Source: JAWWOW01 sp033851265 (lineage in GTDB: Bacteria; Actinomycetota; Actinomycetes; JAWWOW01). Taken from it: DNA of 64,000 bases. Each line of letters opens with the position of its first letter. The stretch's first letter is position 1. The notes under the pieces are model-generated. The model was not told the origin of the DNA. It ran no database searches and was given only the letters and a program-made list of their open reading frames with translations. A program made the translations under genes and the position numbers. The stretch spans positions 237,586-301,585 of the forward strand of contig JAWWOW010000012.1 of the NCBI GenBank assembly GCA_033851265.1, written 5' to 3'. Shown here one piece after another: positions 36,827 through 45,552 of the stretch.

Positions 36827-37927
36827 CTACCCGCCCGGCCTCGCCTCGTGAGCCTGGTGCACGACCCAGCCCCGCTCGGTCAACACCGTGGCGAGCGGGC
36901 CGGCGGCCGCTGGCTGGACGATCAGTTCGCACAGTCCCACGGGAGCTCCCGGCGAGTGCTCGAGGCTCAGATCCTCGACGTTGATGCCGGCCTCGCCTGC
37001 ATCGAGGAGGAGGCGTGCCAGCGCTCCCGGCTCGTCCGCGACGACGACCGGCACCGTCGCGTAGGGCGCTGCTCGTGCCCCGTGCTTGCCAGGGAGCCGG
37101 AGGCGCCCAGCATTCCCAGCTGCGACGACCTCCCGAAACGCGGCCGAGCCGCGCTCCTCGTCCCCCTCGAGCGCGCTCGCCAGCCCGGTGAGGTCGGTGG
37201 CCAGACCGCGGAGAACGGCTGCCAGCGGGCCGGCGTTACCGCGTGCGATCTGCGCCCAGAGGTCGGGATCGGAGTCCGCGATGCGGGTGAGGTCCCGCAA
37301 TCCCTGCCCCGCGAGCTGTGCGGTCGTGGCGTCGGAGTCGACGAGCCGGGCGGCGAGCAGGCTGGCAAGTGCCTGGGGGGCGTGCGAAATGAGCGCGAGG
37401 GTGGCGTCATGCGTTGCGGCGTCCAGCTCGACCGGGACGGCGCCGCAATCGCTGACCAGCGCGCGGACCGCTGCGAGCGCCCCTGCCGACGTCTCGGGGG
37501 TGGGCGTGAGCACCCACGGTCGGCCGAGGAACAGGTCGGCACGGGCCATTGCCGGCCCGCCACGCTCGCGGCCCGCCACCGGATGTCCCCCGACAAAAAT
37601 CGAGAGATCGGCCCCAAGAGTCTGGGCCTCCGCCTGAAGTCGAGTCTTAATTGAGGCAACATCGCTATAGAAGACGCCGAGGTCGAGTTCTTGTGTGCGT
37701 TTCAGTTCGCCCGCTACCTCGCTTGGTGGTACACAAATGAGAACCAGGTCAACGCGTTCCGGGCTGCCGGCATCCGCTGGTGCGCCGGCTCCCAGATCGC
37801 TTGCCAGTTGGACTCGAGCCGGGTCCCGGTCGCTCAGGAGGACGGCGACGTCGCGATCGGCCAAGGCCAGACCCACCGAGGCGCCGATCAGCCCCGTGCC
37901 GACGATGTGCACAGAGCGCACGGTCAT
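36827..37927 (-). CDS. tyrA: Prephenate dehydrogenase with C-terminal ACT domain
   Basis: 366 residues. N-terminal Rossmann domain (VHIVGTGLIGASVGLALA), SDVASIKTRL and VGGHPVAGRERGG as catalytic signatures, then the helical dimerisation domain, and a C-terminal ACT domain (VVADEPGALARLLLDAGEAG). It oxidises prephenate to 4-hydroxyphenylpyruvate for tyrosine synthesis; the ACT domain suggests feedback control by tyrosine. ATG 37927 overlaps the aroH stop (ATGA), pairing it with chorismate mutase. Confidence 0.95.
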   Translation of the reverse strand: MTVRSVHIVGTGLIGASVGLALADRDVAVLLSDRDPARVQLASDLGAGAPADAGSPERVDLVLICVPPSEVAGELKRTQELDLGVFYSDVASIKTRLQAEAQTLGADLSIFVGGHPVAGRERGGPAMARADLFLGRPWVLTPTPETSAGALAAVRALVSDCGAVPVELDAATHDATLALISHAPQALASLLAARLVDSDATTAQLAGQGLRDLTRIADSDPDLWAQIARGNAGPLAAVLRGLATDLTGLASALEGDEERGSAAFREVVAAGNAGRLRLPGKHGARAAPYATVPVVVADEPGALARLLLDAGEAGINVEDLSLEHSPGAPVGLCELIVQPAAAGPLATVLTERGWVVHQAHEARPGG

Positions 37928-38286
37928 TGCTGCAAGTCCGTCCGGAGAGCGGCGGCACCCCGGAGGTACACGTGCCGAATGTCGGCCCGCTCGGCCGTTG
38001 ACTGCACGTGGGCCAGCAGCCGGATGACCCGAGGCAGGGCGCCCGGCACGTCGATCTCCGAGGCACACAACAACGGGACGTCAGTGATGCCGGCAAGCCG
38101 CGCGGCGTAGGCCGGGAAGTCCGACCGCAGGTCCGGGGTCGTGGTGAAGACGATGGAGATGAGGTCGTCTGCCGTCAGGCCGTTGCGGTCGAGCACGGCG
38201 GTCACCAGCTCGGCCGCCGCAGCCAACAACAACTCTCGGTCATCCGCCTCGACCTGGATGGCGCCGCGGATGGCGCGGACGGTCAC
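37924..38286 (-). CDS. aroH: Chorismate mutase, AroH class
   Basis: About 120 residues, the trimeric pseudo-alpha/beta-barrel class: TVRAIRGAIQVEADD, DLISIVFTTTPDL, CASEIDVPGALPRVIRL and HVYLRGAAALR. It converts chorismate to prephenate for TyrA, encoded in the next, overlapping gene. GTG 38286 is preferred, with AGGTGA upstream and matching the family N-terminus; GTG 38304 is in frame. The promoter probably has a TAGGGT box at 38342-38337 (minus strand). Confidence 0.9.
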   Translation of the reverse strand: MTVRAIRGAIQVEADDRELLLAAAAELVTAVLDRNGLTADDLISIVFTTTPDLRSDFPAYAARLAGITDVPLLCASEIDVPGALPRVIRLLAHVQSTAERADIRHVYLRGAAALRTDLQQ

Positions 38287-38304
38287 CTGATCACCTGGTC
38301 CCAC

Positions 38305-38607
38305 TCGTCATTGCCGCGGCTGCACTGCGTCGGGGCACCCTAGCGATCCAACGAGAACACCGCTAAGCCGTCTAACGGCGTGTCGTCGTGCAGATGTACT
38401 GCTAGATCGCTCTATCGACAATCGGCTCAACCGGGCCAGGTCTCCCTGGGCCCCCAGCACCGCTGCGGTCGATAGTGAATGCCCTGCTGACACGGTCGAA
38501 CTTCGGTAGAGTCGATAAATCGTCTAATTGGTAACCACGCACAAACGCCGGCGTCAGCCAAAGGCGGTTGTATCGGTATATCGACTAGGCGTCTCATCGA
38601 CAGACCC
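38305..38607. promoter_or_regulatory. 303-bp gap upstream of aroH with repeated TATCGAC elements
   Basis: No gene is seen. The heptamer TATCGAC occurs four times: plus strand at 38413 and 38579, minus strand at 38468-38474 and 38511-38517. CGTCTAA occurs at 38369 and 38521. The stretch is more AT-rich than its surroundings. It should hold the promoter of the aroH-tyrA-cmk-der run. Confidence 0.45.
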
Positions 38608-39333
38608 CTATAGCCCTGCGGCCTTGTGCAGGGCGCCTACCTCATCAGCGGTGAGGACACGAGAGCGACCAGGGCGGAGCTCGCCCAGCACCACCGGCCC
38701 CATCCGGGTCCGCACCAGGCGGTCGACCGGTAGCCCGACCGCGGCCAGGAGCCGGCGCACGAGTCGGTTACGACCCTCTGTTACCTCGACCTCAACGAGC
38801 AGCCGCTTACCGACTCGATCAAGAACGCGGAACTCCGTCACTGCCGCTCTTCCATCCTCGAGATCGACGCCCTCCCGAAGGGTCCGCCCGACCCCCCGCG
38901 GCAGGGGGCCGGCCACCTCCGCCAGGTACGTCTTTGGGACACCGTGGGAGGGGTGCATCAGTCGGTGCGCGAGGTCTCCATCGTTGGTGAGCAGCAGCAG
39001 GCCTTCGGAATCGGCATCGAGCCGGCCGACGTGGAACAGCCGTTCGTCCCGGCCCCGCACGATGTCGCCGACACATGACCGACCCTGGGGATCGCTGAGG
39101 GTGGTGAGCATCCCTCGAGGCTTATTCAGAGCGAGGTAGACCCGCTCGGGGTCGGTGATGATCCGCAGTCCGTCGACGTGGATCGCCTGACCCGGATTGA
39201 CCCTGGCCCCGAGCACATCCACCACGTGCCCATCGACGCTGACGCGCCCGGCGCTGATCAATTCTTCACAGGCGCGACGGCTCCCGACACCGGCGGTCGC
39301 CAGCACCTTCTGCAGTCGTATGCCTTCTGTCAT
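38608..39333 (-). CDS. rluB: 23S rRNA pseudouridine synthase, RluB/RsuA family
   Basis: 241 residues: an N-terminal S4 RNA-binding domain (IRLQKVLATAGVGSRRACEELI) and a pseudouridine synthase domain with the catalytic Asp in VGRLDADSEGLLLLTNDG. NKPRGML and EGRNRLVRRLLAAVG are family marks. ATG 39333 directly follows a 10-bp perfect hairpin that includes the scpB stop and the only ribosome-binding-like GAGG, suggesting coupled translation. The target is probably 23S U2605 by analogy. Confidence 0.93.
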   Translation of the reverse strand: MTEGIRLQKVLATAGVGSRRACEELISAGRVSVDGHVVDVLGARVNPGQAIHVDGLRIITDPERVYLALNKPRGMLTTLSDPQGRSCVGDIVRGRDERLFHVGRLDADSEGLLLLTNDGDLAHRLMHPSHGVPKTYLAEVAGPLPRGVGRTLREGVDLEDGRAAVTEFRVLDRVGKRLLVEVEVTEGRNRLVRRLLAAVGLPVDRLVRTRMGPVVLGELRPGRSRVLTADEVGALHKAAGL

Positions 39334-39360
39334 CTCTGAACCTCAACCACAGGTTCAGAG
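39334..39360 (-). promoter_or_regulatory. Hairpin joining scpB stop to rluB start
   Basis: Arms CTCTGAACCT (39334-39343) and AGGTTCAGAG (39351-39360) with a 7-nt loop. On the mRNA it holds the scpB TGA in the 5' arm and part of the rluB Shine-Dalgarno in the 3' arm, ending right at the rluB ATG. Confidence 0.6.
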
Positions 39361-40068
39361 AGATTCAGTGTCAAATGACTCGACGTCCGGTAAGAACGGA
39401 GCCAATTCGGGAAGATCGTCGAGGCTCGGCAGCCCGAGTCGCTCGAGAAAGTACGTCGTCGTTCGATAGAGGATTGCTCCGCTCTCCGGCTCGGTGCCCG
39501 CTTCTTCGATCAGCCCCCGGGAGATCAGGGTGCGCATGACCCCTTCGACATTCACGCCACGGACCGCCGAAATACGGGCTCGGGAGACCGGCTGGCGATA
39601 GGCGACGACCGCCAGCGTTTCCAAGGACGCCTGGGTGAGCCGGGCCGGCTGCCCCTCCCGGACGAACCGCTCTACGTAGCGCTCACAGGACGCTGCGCTG
39701 TAGAGCCGCCAGCCGCCCGCTACTTCACGCAGCTCGAAGCCGCGCCCCTGCGCGAGGTACTCCCCCGCTAGCGCCGTAAGGGCGGTCGCGACGTCTTCCC
39801 GTGGGCGATCGAGGACCTGGGCCAGGGTCACGTCGGCGACGGGCGTGTCCACGACCATGAGGATCGCTTCGACGGCCGCGGACAACGACGGTTCCCCGTC
39901 CACGTCGGGGAGCACGACCGTCGTGTCCGACGTTATGTCAGCCTCTTCGCCCGTTCCGGGAGTGGACGGTACCCCCTGTTCGATGTCCATTTCGTCCCTT
40001 TCCCTGGCTGAGGTCGCGAGCGGCATCATGGTCGTCGGGTCTACCGACGGCGTGACATCGGCGGTCAT
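39355..40068 (-). CDS. scpB: Segregation and condensation protein B
   Basis: 237 residues. Low-complexity acidic N-terminal 60 residues, then paired winged-helix domains: SLSAAVEAILMVVDTPV, VAGGWRLYSA, TLAVVAYRQPVSRARISAVRGVNVEGV and RTTTYFLERLGL. It forms the SMC-ScpAB condensin. ATG 40068 overlaps the scpA stop (ATGA). ATG 39984-region alternatives would drop part of the acidic tail. Confidence 0.95.
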   Translation of the reverse strand: MTADVTPSVDPTTMMPLATSARERDEMDIEQGVPSTPGTGEEADITSDTTVVLPDVDGEPSLSAAVEAILMVVDTPVADVTLAQVLDRPREDVATALTALAGEYLAQGRGFELREVAGGWRLYSAASCERYVERFVREGQPARLTQASLETLAVVAYRQPVSRARISAVRGVNVEGVMRTLISRGLIEEAGTEPESGAILYRTTTYFLERLGLPSLDDLPELAPFLPDVESFDTESL

Positions 40069-40961
40069 AAGCCGACCTCGGGCGGGCCGGACGCGACGGC
40101 CGAGGGCTCTCCCGGAGCGGACTCGGCCGGCACCACCGCTGCGGCGAACTCCGCCTCGGCGCGGTCGGCCACCGCGAGCACTGCTTCTTCATCGCTCGGT
40201 CCCGTCCATCGCACGTGCAGGTCCCCCAGCGGGTCGACCTGGTCGAAGCCGACGTACCCGTCCTTGTAGAGCTCGAGGAGGGCCAGGAATCGGGCGACGA
40301 TCTCGATGGTCTCCGTGCAGTCCGAAACGAGCGAGCGGAAGGTCGTTGGGCTGGTGGCGCGAAGCCGGCGGGCCACGATCATGGCCTGTTCGCGCACACT
40401 GACGGTGGGCAGGTAAAGGTGACTTGTCGACACCACGGGCACCATGCGAGGAGCCAGCGCCCTGCTCGCCAGCGCGGCGAACTCGGACGGGCCAAGTCCG
40501 AGCAGCACCTCCGGGAGGAGGTCCGCCAGGGCCGGTTCGAGGGCCACCACCCGGGGGACGCGCCGGCTCTCCGCGGCGAACCCAGCCGCGAAGATCGCGG
40601 CGACCTCCTTGTAGGCGCGGTACTGCAGCAGGCGGGCGAACAGCAGGTCGCGGGCCTCGAGCAGGGCGAGGTCCTCGTCGTCCTCCACCTCCCCGCTCGG
40701 CAGTAGCCGGGCGGCCTTGAGGTCGAGCAGGGTGGCCGCCACGACAAGGAACTCGGTGGCGATGTCGAGGTCCCAGGTGGTGCCCAGCGCCCGGATGTGG
40801 GCGATGAACTCGTCGGTGACCTGGGAGAGGGCGACCTCGGTGACGTCGAGCTGGTGCTTGGCGATGAGTTGCAACAGCAGATCGAACGGACCCTCGAAGA
40901 CGTCCAGGTGGACCTGAAAGCCGCCGCCGGTTGCGTCCGGAGTTGGCTCAGCTGCGGTCAC
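40065..40961 (-). CDS. scpA: Segregation and condensation protein A
   Basis: About 298 residues, a kleisin subunit of SMC. FQVHLDVFEGPFDLLLQLI is the N-terminal SMC-binding region; the C-terminal winged helix includes FLALLELYKDGYVGFDQ. GTG 40961 follows a TACCGT box by 6 nt, so leaderless initiation is likely; the frame is open further upstream but antisense-like. It is followed by scpB with overlap. Confidence 0.94.
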   Translation of the reverse strand: MTAAEPTPDATGGGFQVHLDVFEGPFDLLLQLIAKHQLDVTEVALSQVTDEFIAHIRALGTTWDLDIATEFLVVAATLLDLKAARLLPSGEVEDDEDLALLEARDLLFARLLQYRAYKEVAAIFAAGFAAESRRVPRVVALEPALADLLPEVLLGLGPSEFAALASRALAPRMVPVVSTSHLYLPTVSVREQAMIVARRLRATSPTTFRSLVSDCTETIEIVARFLALLELYKDGYVGFDQVDPLGDLHVRWTGPSDEEAVLAVADRAEAEFAAAVVPAESAPGEPSAVASGPPEVGL

Positions 40962-41032
40962 CGGGGCACGGTAGCCGAGCGAGGGCAGCGGCGGTACAAC
41001 GACACAGCCAGGCGTTTTGTCGATGAAGTGTT

Positions 41033-41743
41033 TTACCGACCTACGGCGCCAAGGATGGGCTGTCCGATCGCGTCCACGAGGGCGAGGAGCAAGGGGGTCC
41101 TGCCAGCGAACGGGATCAGCAGCAGGACGAGGAGCACCAGCACGCCCCAGTTCTGATCCGCGTAATGCCGGACCCGCTGCCAACCGGCGGTCGCCGGTGC
41201 CAGCGCCAGGACGAGCCGGCCGCCGTCGAGCGGGGGGATCGGTATCAGGGCGAGTACGCCGACCGCGAGGGTCGCCACGCCCAGGCAGAGCAACACCTCG
41301 GGGCCAGCGTCGAGGACATGCACCGCGTCGCCGTGGAGGATGTCGGAGGGAAGCAGCCCCGCCGGGACTGCGGGCCCTCCGGCTGCTCGGTAGGCGGCCA
41401 GCAGCACGGCACCCAGGGCGATGCAGGCGAGCGGGCCGGACAGCAGGACAGTGGCCGCGCGCACCGCGACAGCTCCGCGAGCGCGCCCGTAGGCGAACCG
41501 TCCCAGGATTCCCTCGATCGGCGCGGGACTGCCCCACCCCGTGCCGGCGAGCGCGGCGGTGACCGCGCCGAAGGGGTCGATATGTCGACGAATATCCGGG
41601 CGCTGCCGCTGCCGCAGGTCGGCGTCGCGGGCGCCCAGCCAGCGCGCCGTTGAGGCTTGTACGACGCCCCGCACGAGGACGGCGAGGAGGAACCCGGCCA
41701 GCAGCGCCAGGAAGGTCAGCGGGTGACGCAGGGCGTAGAGCAC
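41033..41743 (-). CDS. Site-2 protease-like membrane protein, zinc motif lost
   Basis: 236 residues, M50-like topology with about five membrane segments. The second active-site motif is intact (IPIPPLDGGRL), but where HExxH is expected in the first helix the sequence is VLVRGVVQASTARWLG, so the zinc ligands are missing. It is probably inactive as a protease. GTG 41743 is the start. It lies between the RHH gene and scpA, a conserved actinobacterial position. The role is unknown. Confidence 0.75.
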   Translation of the reverse strand: MLYALRHPLTFLALLAGFLLAVLVRGVVQASTARWLGARDADLRQRQRPDIRRHIDPFGAVTAALAGTGWGSPAPIEGILGRFAYGRARGAVAVRAATVLLSGPLACIALGAVLLAAYRAAGGPAVPAGLLPSDILHGDAVHVLDAGPEVLLCLGVATLAVGVLALIPIPPLDGGRLVLALAPATAGWQRVRHYADQNWGVLVLLVLLLIPFAGRTPLLLALVDAIGQPILGAVGR

Positions 41744-41761
41744 GAAGGGACGGGGCGCCGC

Positions 41762-42175
41762 TCAGTGGCCGCGCAGCCGGCGGACCAGGATGCTGGACTC
41801 GCCCTTGGCCGCAAGATCAGCCAGGACCACCGCGACGGCCTCCCGGACGATCCGGCCACGGTCGACTGCCAGGCCGTGCTCGCCGCGCAGGGTCAGTCGG
41901 GCGTGCTCGAGCTCGAACAGCTCGTCGGCGGAGCAATAGACCGTGATCTTCTCCTCGTGCCGCTCCCGCCCGCTCGGTCCCCCGTCGCTGGTGCTCCGGC
42001 GGCGGGTGGTGGTGCGTACCCCTGCCGGGCTGGGAGCGGCGGAACCTGCGTCGGCGGTGTGCGCGGCCGGCGTGCCGTTGCCGGACGGTTCCTCGGTAGT
42101 CGGCGCCTCTTCGAGCGGTGTCCCGGTCGACCGGAACAGCTCTGCGGCGCCCGGCAGACTTACTCGGCGTGGCAT
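41762..42175 (-). CDS. ParA-associated ribbon-helix-helix-like protein
   Basis: 137 residues. A disordered N-terminal 75 residues (Ala/Thr/Gly/Arg-rich) precedes a short conserved domain: EKITVYCSADELFELEHARL then VDRGRIVREAVAVVLADLA, whose strand-helix-helix pattern fits an RHH DNA-binding fold. The start overlaps the end of parA by 16 bp, so the two are co-translated. By analogy with plasmid systems it could be the DNA-binding partner of this ParA in place of ParB. Confidence 0.7.
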   Translation of the reverse strand: MPRRVSLPGAAELFRSTGTPLEEAPTTEEPSGNGTPAAHTADAGSAAPSPAGVRTTTRRRSTSDGGPSGRERHEEKITVYCSADELFELEHARLTLRGEHGLAVDRGRIVREAVAVVLADLAAKGESSILVRRLRGH

Positions 42176-43122
42176 CGGACGATCACCTCTTTGGCCAGAT
42201 CCCGGTAAGCGGTTGCGCCGGCTGAGCTCGGCGCGTAGGTGGTGATCGGCTCCCCCGCGACGGTCGTCTCCGGGAAGCGGACGGTCCGGTTGATCACGGT
42301 GTGGAACGTCTTTTCGCCAAACGCCTCCACGAGGCGACCGAGCACCTCCCGGGAATGCAGCGTCCGGGAGTCGAACATTGTGGCGAGAACACCATCAAGC
42401 TCAAGTTGAGGGTTCAACCTTTCTCGCACTTTATCTATCGTCTGGATGAGCAGGGCTACACCCCGGAGAGCGAAGAACTCACATTCCAACGGCACGATGA
42501 CGCCGTGCGATGCGGTCAGCGCGTTGACCGTCAGCAAGCCCAGTGAGGGCTGGCAGTCGATGAGCACGAAGTCGTAGTCCGCGAGGACGGGCTCGAGCAC
42601 CCGCTGGAGGGTCTGCTCCCGGGCCACCTCCCCCACCAGCTGCACTTCCGCAGCGGACAGGTCGATGTTGCTCGGGACCAAGTCCATGCCGGGCACGTTC
42701 GTCTTGAGCAGGATGTCGTCGATCCCGGTTTCGGGCTCCATCAACAGGTTGTAGATCGTCCGGTCCAGCTCCATGTAGTTGACCCCGAGCCCGACCGACA
42801 GCGCCCCCTGCGGGTCGAGGTCGACGAGCAGGACGCGCCGCCCGTAGCCGGCCAGGGCCGCCCCGAGGTTGATCGTCGAGGTGGTCTTACCGACGCCGCC
42901 CTTCTGATTGCACAGCGACACGATCCGGGCCGGGCCGTGTCGGTCCAGCGGTGGTGGTTCGGGCAGGATTGGCCGGGGTCGGCCGGTGGGTCCCAGGGTT
43001 GGTTCCGGCGGAGCCGGTGCGACCTCGACCGTCAGAGTCTGGTCGGTGTGGTCGGCGGGATCGATCATGGGGGCGTCGGCCCCCTCCGTCTCGGTACGCC
43101 GGAAGAAACCAGATATCGACAT
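42160..43122 (-). CDS. parA: ParA family ATPase
   Basis: About 320 residues. Deviant Walker A (CNQKGGVGKTTS), Walker A' DLDPQG and Walker B DFVLIDCQPSLG. The N-terminal 70 residues are acidic and Pro-rich. ATG 43122 is used; GTG 43128 lies two codons upstream. It is not next to a parB or an origin: the neighbours are xerD and scpA, so this is the second, SMC-linked ParA of actinobacteria rather than the oriC pair. The role may be in chromosome or protein positioning. Confidence 0.9.
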   Translation of the reverse strand: MSISGFFRRTETEGADAPMIDPADHTDQTLTVEVAPAPPEPTLGPTGRPRPILPEPPPLDRHGPARIVSLCNQKGGVGKTTSTINLGAALAGYGRRVLLVDLDPQGALSVGLGVNYMELDRTIYNLLMEPETGIDDILLKTNVPGMDLVPSNIDLSAAEVQLVGEVAREQTLQRVLEPVLADYDFVLIDCQPSLGLLTVNALTASHGVIVPLECEFFALRGVALLIQTIDKVRERLNPQLELDGVLATMFDSRTLHSREVLGRLVEAFGEKTFHTVINRTVRFPETTVAGEPITTYAPSSAGATAYRDLAKEVIVRCHAE

Positions 43123-43344
43123 ATCCACGAAGCGCCACACCTCTCTGCGGACGTGGGGATCAAGCGACGGCAGCGGCCCCCAGACTGACGTGGTGGCGGC
43201 GCGCCGGACTCTAGGCCGGGGCGGCTTGTAGAAGCAAGGGCATGCCGCCAAGACGCTCTGTCAGTTTGTCGACAGGTAGCCTCGTCGGCGCTCGTGTCGC
43301 CCCTCCTTCGGGGCCCGGACCGGTCGCCTGTCGACCGCGGTTGG

Positions 43345-44295
43345 TCAGCGCCGAGCGCGCGGGTGAGCGGCGGCGTACACCTCGCGCAGCGTTTCGACCG
43401 TCACCAACGTGTAGACCTGGGTCGTCGCGACGGACGCATGACCGAGCAGCTCCTGGACGACGCGGATGTCGGCTCCCCCATCGAGCAGGTGGGTGGCGAA
43501 CGAGTGCCGCAATGTGTGCGGGGAGATCGCCCGGGCGAGGCCGGCTTTCTCGGCGGCGGCGCGGATCACGGTCCAGGCGCTCTGCCGGGACAGCGGTCCA
43601 CCGCGAGCGTTCAGGAACAGCGCGGGAGTGCCGCGGCCAGCCCCGGCGAGTGCCGGGCGGGCCCGGACCAGGTAGGCCGAGACGGCGTCGCGCGCCGGGC
43701 GGCCCAGGGGCACCATCCGCTCCCGGCCGCCCTTTCCTCGCAGCCGGACCAGGCCCGTGACGAGGTCGACGTCGTCACCGGCGAGGCCGACGGCTTCCGA
43801 GATGCGCGCACCCGAGGCGTACAGCACCTCGAGCAGGGCGCGGTCGCGCAGGGCCAGGGGTGTCTGGTCGAAGCCGGCCGCTTCCAGGAGCCGACTCACG
43901 TCATCGACGGGGATCGCCTTCGGTAAGCGTCTTTGCGGCCGAGGAGGCTTGACCTCAAGTGCAGGGTCAGTAGTAGTCCAGCCTTCCCGGCTAGCGAAGC
44001 GGTGGAGACCACGAACAGCAACGAGTGCGCGAGCAGCCGAGGAGGCTGCCAGCGGCGGCCGGTTGCCGTCACCTTCGCGCAGGACTGCGAGGTACCCCGC
44101 GACCTCCGCTTCGCCCACCCCGGTGAGGTCGCGGTGCCCGTGCCCGGCGAGGTACCTGACATAACGGCCGAGATCCCGGCGATAGGACGCCAACGTGTTG
44201 GTCGCCGAACCGCGTTCGACGGCCAAATGGTCCAGGTAGATGCGGAGCGCGCGCTCCAGGCCGGTTGGGAGCGCCGGTTCGTCGTCGACCGTCAG
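43345..44295 (-). CDS. xerD: Site-specific tyrosine recombinase XerD, probable CTG start
   Basis: 316 residues if begun at CTG 44295. The frame between the ald stop and residue 24 holds no ATG, GTG or TTG, yet encodes the expected N-terminal helix (LERALRIYLDHLAVERG). The CTG overlaps the ald TGA as CTGA, and GAGG lies 7 nt before it. Catalytic residues: Arg in SGARISEA, Lys in GKGGRERM, HxxR in SPHTLRHSF, then LLGHAS and Tyr in TTQVYT. TTG 44226 would truncate the first helix. It acts with XerC at dif. Confidence 0.9.
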   Translation of the reverse strand: MTVDDEPALPTGLERALRIYLDHLAVERGSATNTLASYRRDLGRYVRYLAGHGHRDLTGVGEAEVAGYLAVLREGDGNRPPLAASSAARALVAVRGLHRFASREGWTTTDPALEVKPPRPQRRLPKAIPVDDVSRLLEAAGFDQTPLALRDRALLEVLYASGARISEAVGLAGDDVDLVTGLVRLRGKGGRERMVPLGRPARDAVSAYLVRARPALAGAGRGTPALFLNARGGPLSRQSAWTVIRAAAEKAGLARAISPHTLRHSFATHLLDGGADIRVVQELLGHASVATTQVYTLVTVETLREVYAAAHPRARR

Positions 44296-45407
44296 CGCAG
44301 GACCTCATCGAGGGGGGCGAGCTCGAGACCGTGGGCCTCCGCGACGTGGTCGTAGACCACGTGACCGTTGGCGACGTTGACCCCGAGCCGCAGCGCCGGG
44401 TCACGGTCGATCGCTGCCCGCAGGCCGTTGTTGGCGATAGCCATCACGTAGGGCAGCGTCACATTGGTCAGGGCGTAGGTCGAGGTGTGCGGGACGGCGC
44501 CAGGCATGTTGGCGACGCAGTAGAACAAGGAGTCGTGCACTTGATATGTCGGGTGGGAGTGAGTCGTCGGCCGGGTCGACTCGAAGCAGCCACCTTGATC
44601 CACAGAGATATCCACAAGCACGGAGCCGGGGATCATCCGAGCGACCATGGCGTCGGTGATGAGCCGGGGCGCCTTGGCCCCGGGGACGAGGACGGCCCCG
44701 ATCACGAGGTCCGCATCGATGATGGCGCGCTCGATCTCGTACCGGTTCGAGGTCACGGTCTGCAGGTGGCCCTGGTAGATCCGGTCGGCTTGCCGAAGCT
44801 TTTCCACGTTGGTGTCGAGCAGCAGCACCTCAGCCTGCATACCGAGGGCGATCGCCGCGGCGTTCATGCCGGAGACTCCGGCGCCGAGAACGACGACCTT
44901 CGCGGCGTACACGCCGGACACGCCGCCCATGAGCACGCCCCGGCCGCCGGCCGGACGCTCGAGACAGCGGGCACCGACCTGCGGAGCCATCCGGCCGGCG
45001 ACCTCGGACATCGGCGCGAGCAGCGGTAGCGACCGGTCGGGCAACTGCACGGTCTCGTACGCGACGGCAATTATCCCTGAGTCGACAAGTGCCTTTGTTA
45101 ATTCAGCCGATGCGGCGAGGTGGAGGTAGGTGAACAGGATCTGGCCGGCGCGCAGCCGTGGGTGCTCCTCGGGGACCGGTTCCTTCACCTTGAGGACCAT
45201 GTCGGCTTCGGCCCAGACATCATCGGCCGACCCGACGATCGTGGCCCCGGCGCTGACGTACGCCTCGTCCGGGATCGACGACCCGACCCCGGCCTCCTTC
45301 TCGACGAGCACCGGGTGCCCGGCAACCACGAGCTCGTGGACCCCGGCCGGCGTGGCCGCAACCCGATACTCCTGGTCTTTGACCTCTCGGGGGATGCCGA
45401 CCTTCAC
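44292..45407 (-). CDS. ald: Alanine dehydrogenase
   Basis: 371 residues, full length. NAD-dependent interconversion of L-alanine and pyruvate. N-terminal VKVGIPREVKDQEYRVA, catalytic Lys in VLVEKEAG, and the NAD fold VVVLGAGVSGMNAA. GTG 45407 has GGAAGG upstream; ATG 45437 is in frame but makes the protein longer than the family. A TACACT box lies about 16 nt before that ATG. It overlaps the xerD start. Confidence 0.96.
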   Translation of the reverse strand: MKVGIPREVKDQEYRVAATPAGVHELVVAGHPVLVEKEAGVGSSIPDEAYVSAGATIVGSADDVWAEADMVLKVKEPVPEEHPRLRAGQILFTYLHLAASAELTKALVDSGIIAVAYETVQLPDRSLPLLAPMSEVAGRMAPQVGARCLERPAGGRGVLMGGVSGVYAAKVVVLGAGVSGMNAAAIALGMQAEVLLLDTNVEKLRQADRIYQGHLQTVTSNRYEIERAIIDADLVIGAVLVPGAKAPRLITDAMVARMIPGSVLVDISVDQGGCFESTRPTTHSHPTYQVHDSLFYCVANMPGAVPHTSTYALTNVTLPYVMAIANNGLRAAIDRDPALRLGVNVANGHVVYDHVAEAHGLELAPLDEVLR

Positions 45408-45552
45408 CGCTGCGACCTTCCCGGCCCGTTGTGGCATTGCGTACGGCGTGCCGAGTGTAGGACTCGCCACGCGCCGAGAGTGTAGAGCGCGGGCAGTGCA
45501 CGAACGGGCCTGCAGTGTCGACTTTTTCGGGTGCAACGCGGAGTCTGCGGGC

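Noticed and set aside
36188..37654. 488-codon rightward frame opposite cmk and tyrA
   Set aside because: Spans two real minus-strand genes and their gap; no domain and shadow-like composition.
42160..43122. parA as part of an origin-proximal parABS locus
   Set aside because: No parB, no TGTTTCACGTGAAACA-type parS and no dnaA/gidB neighbours; context is xerD-scpA.
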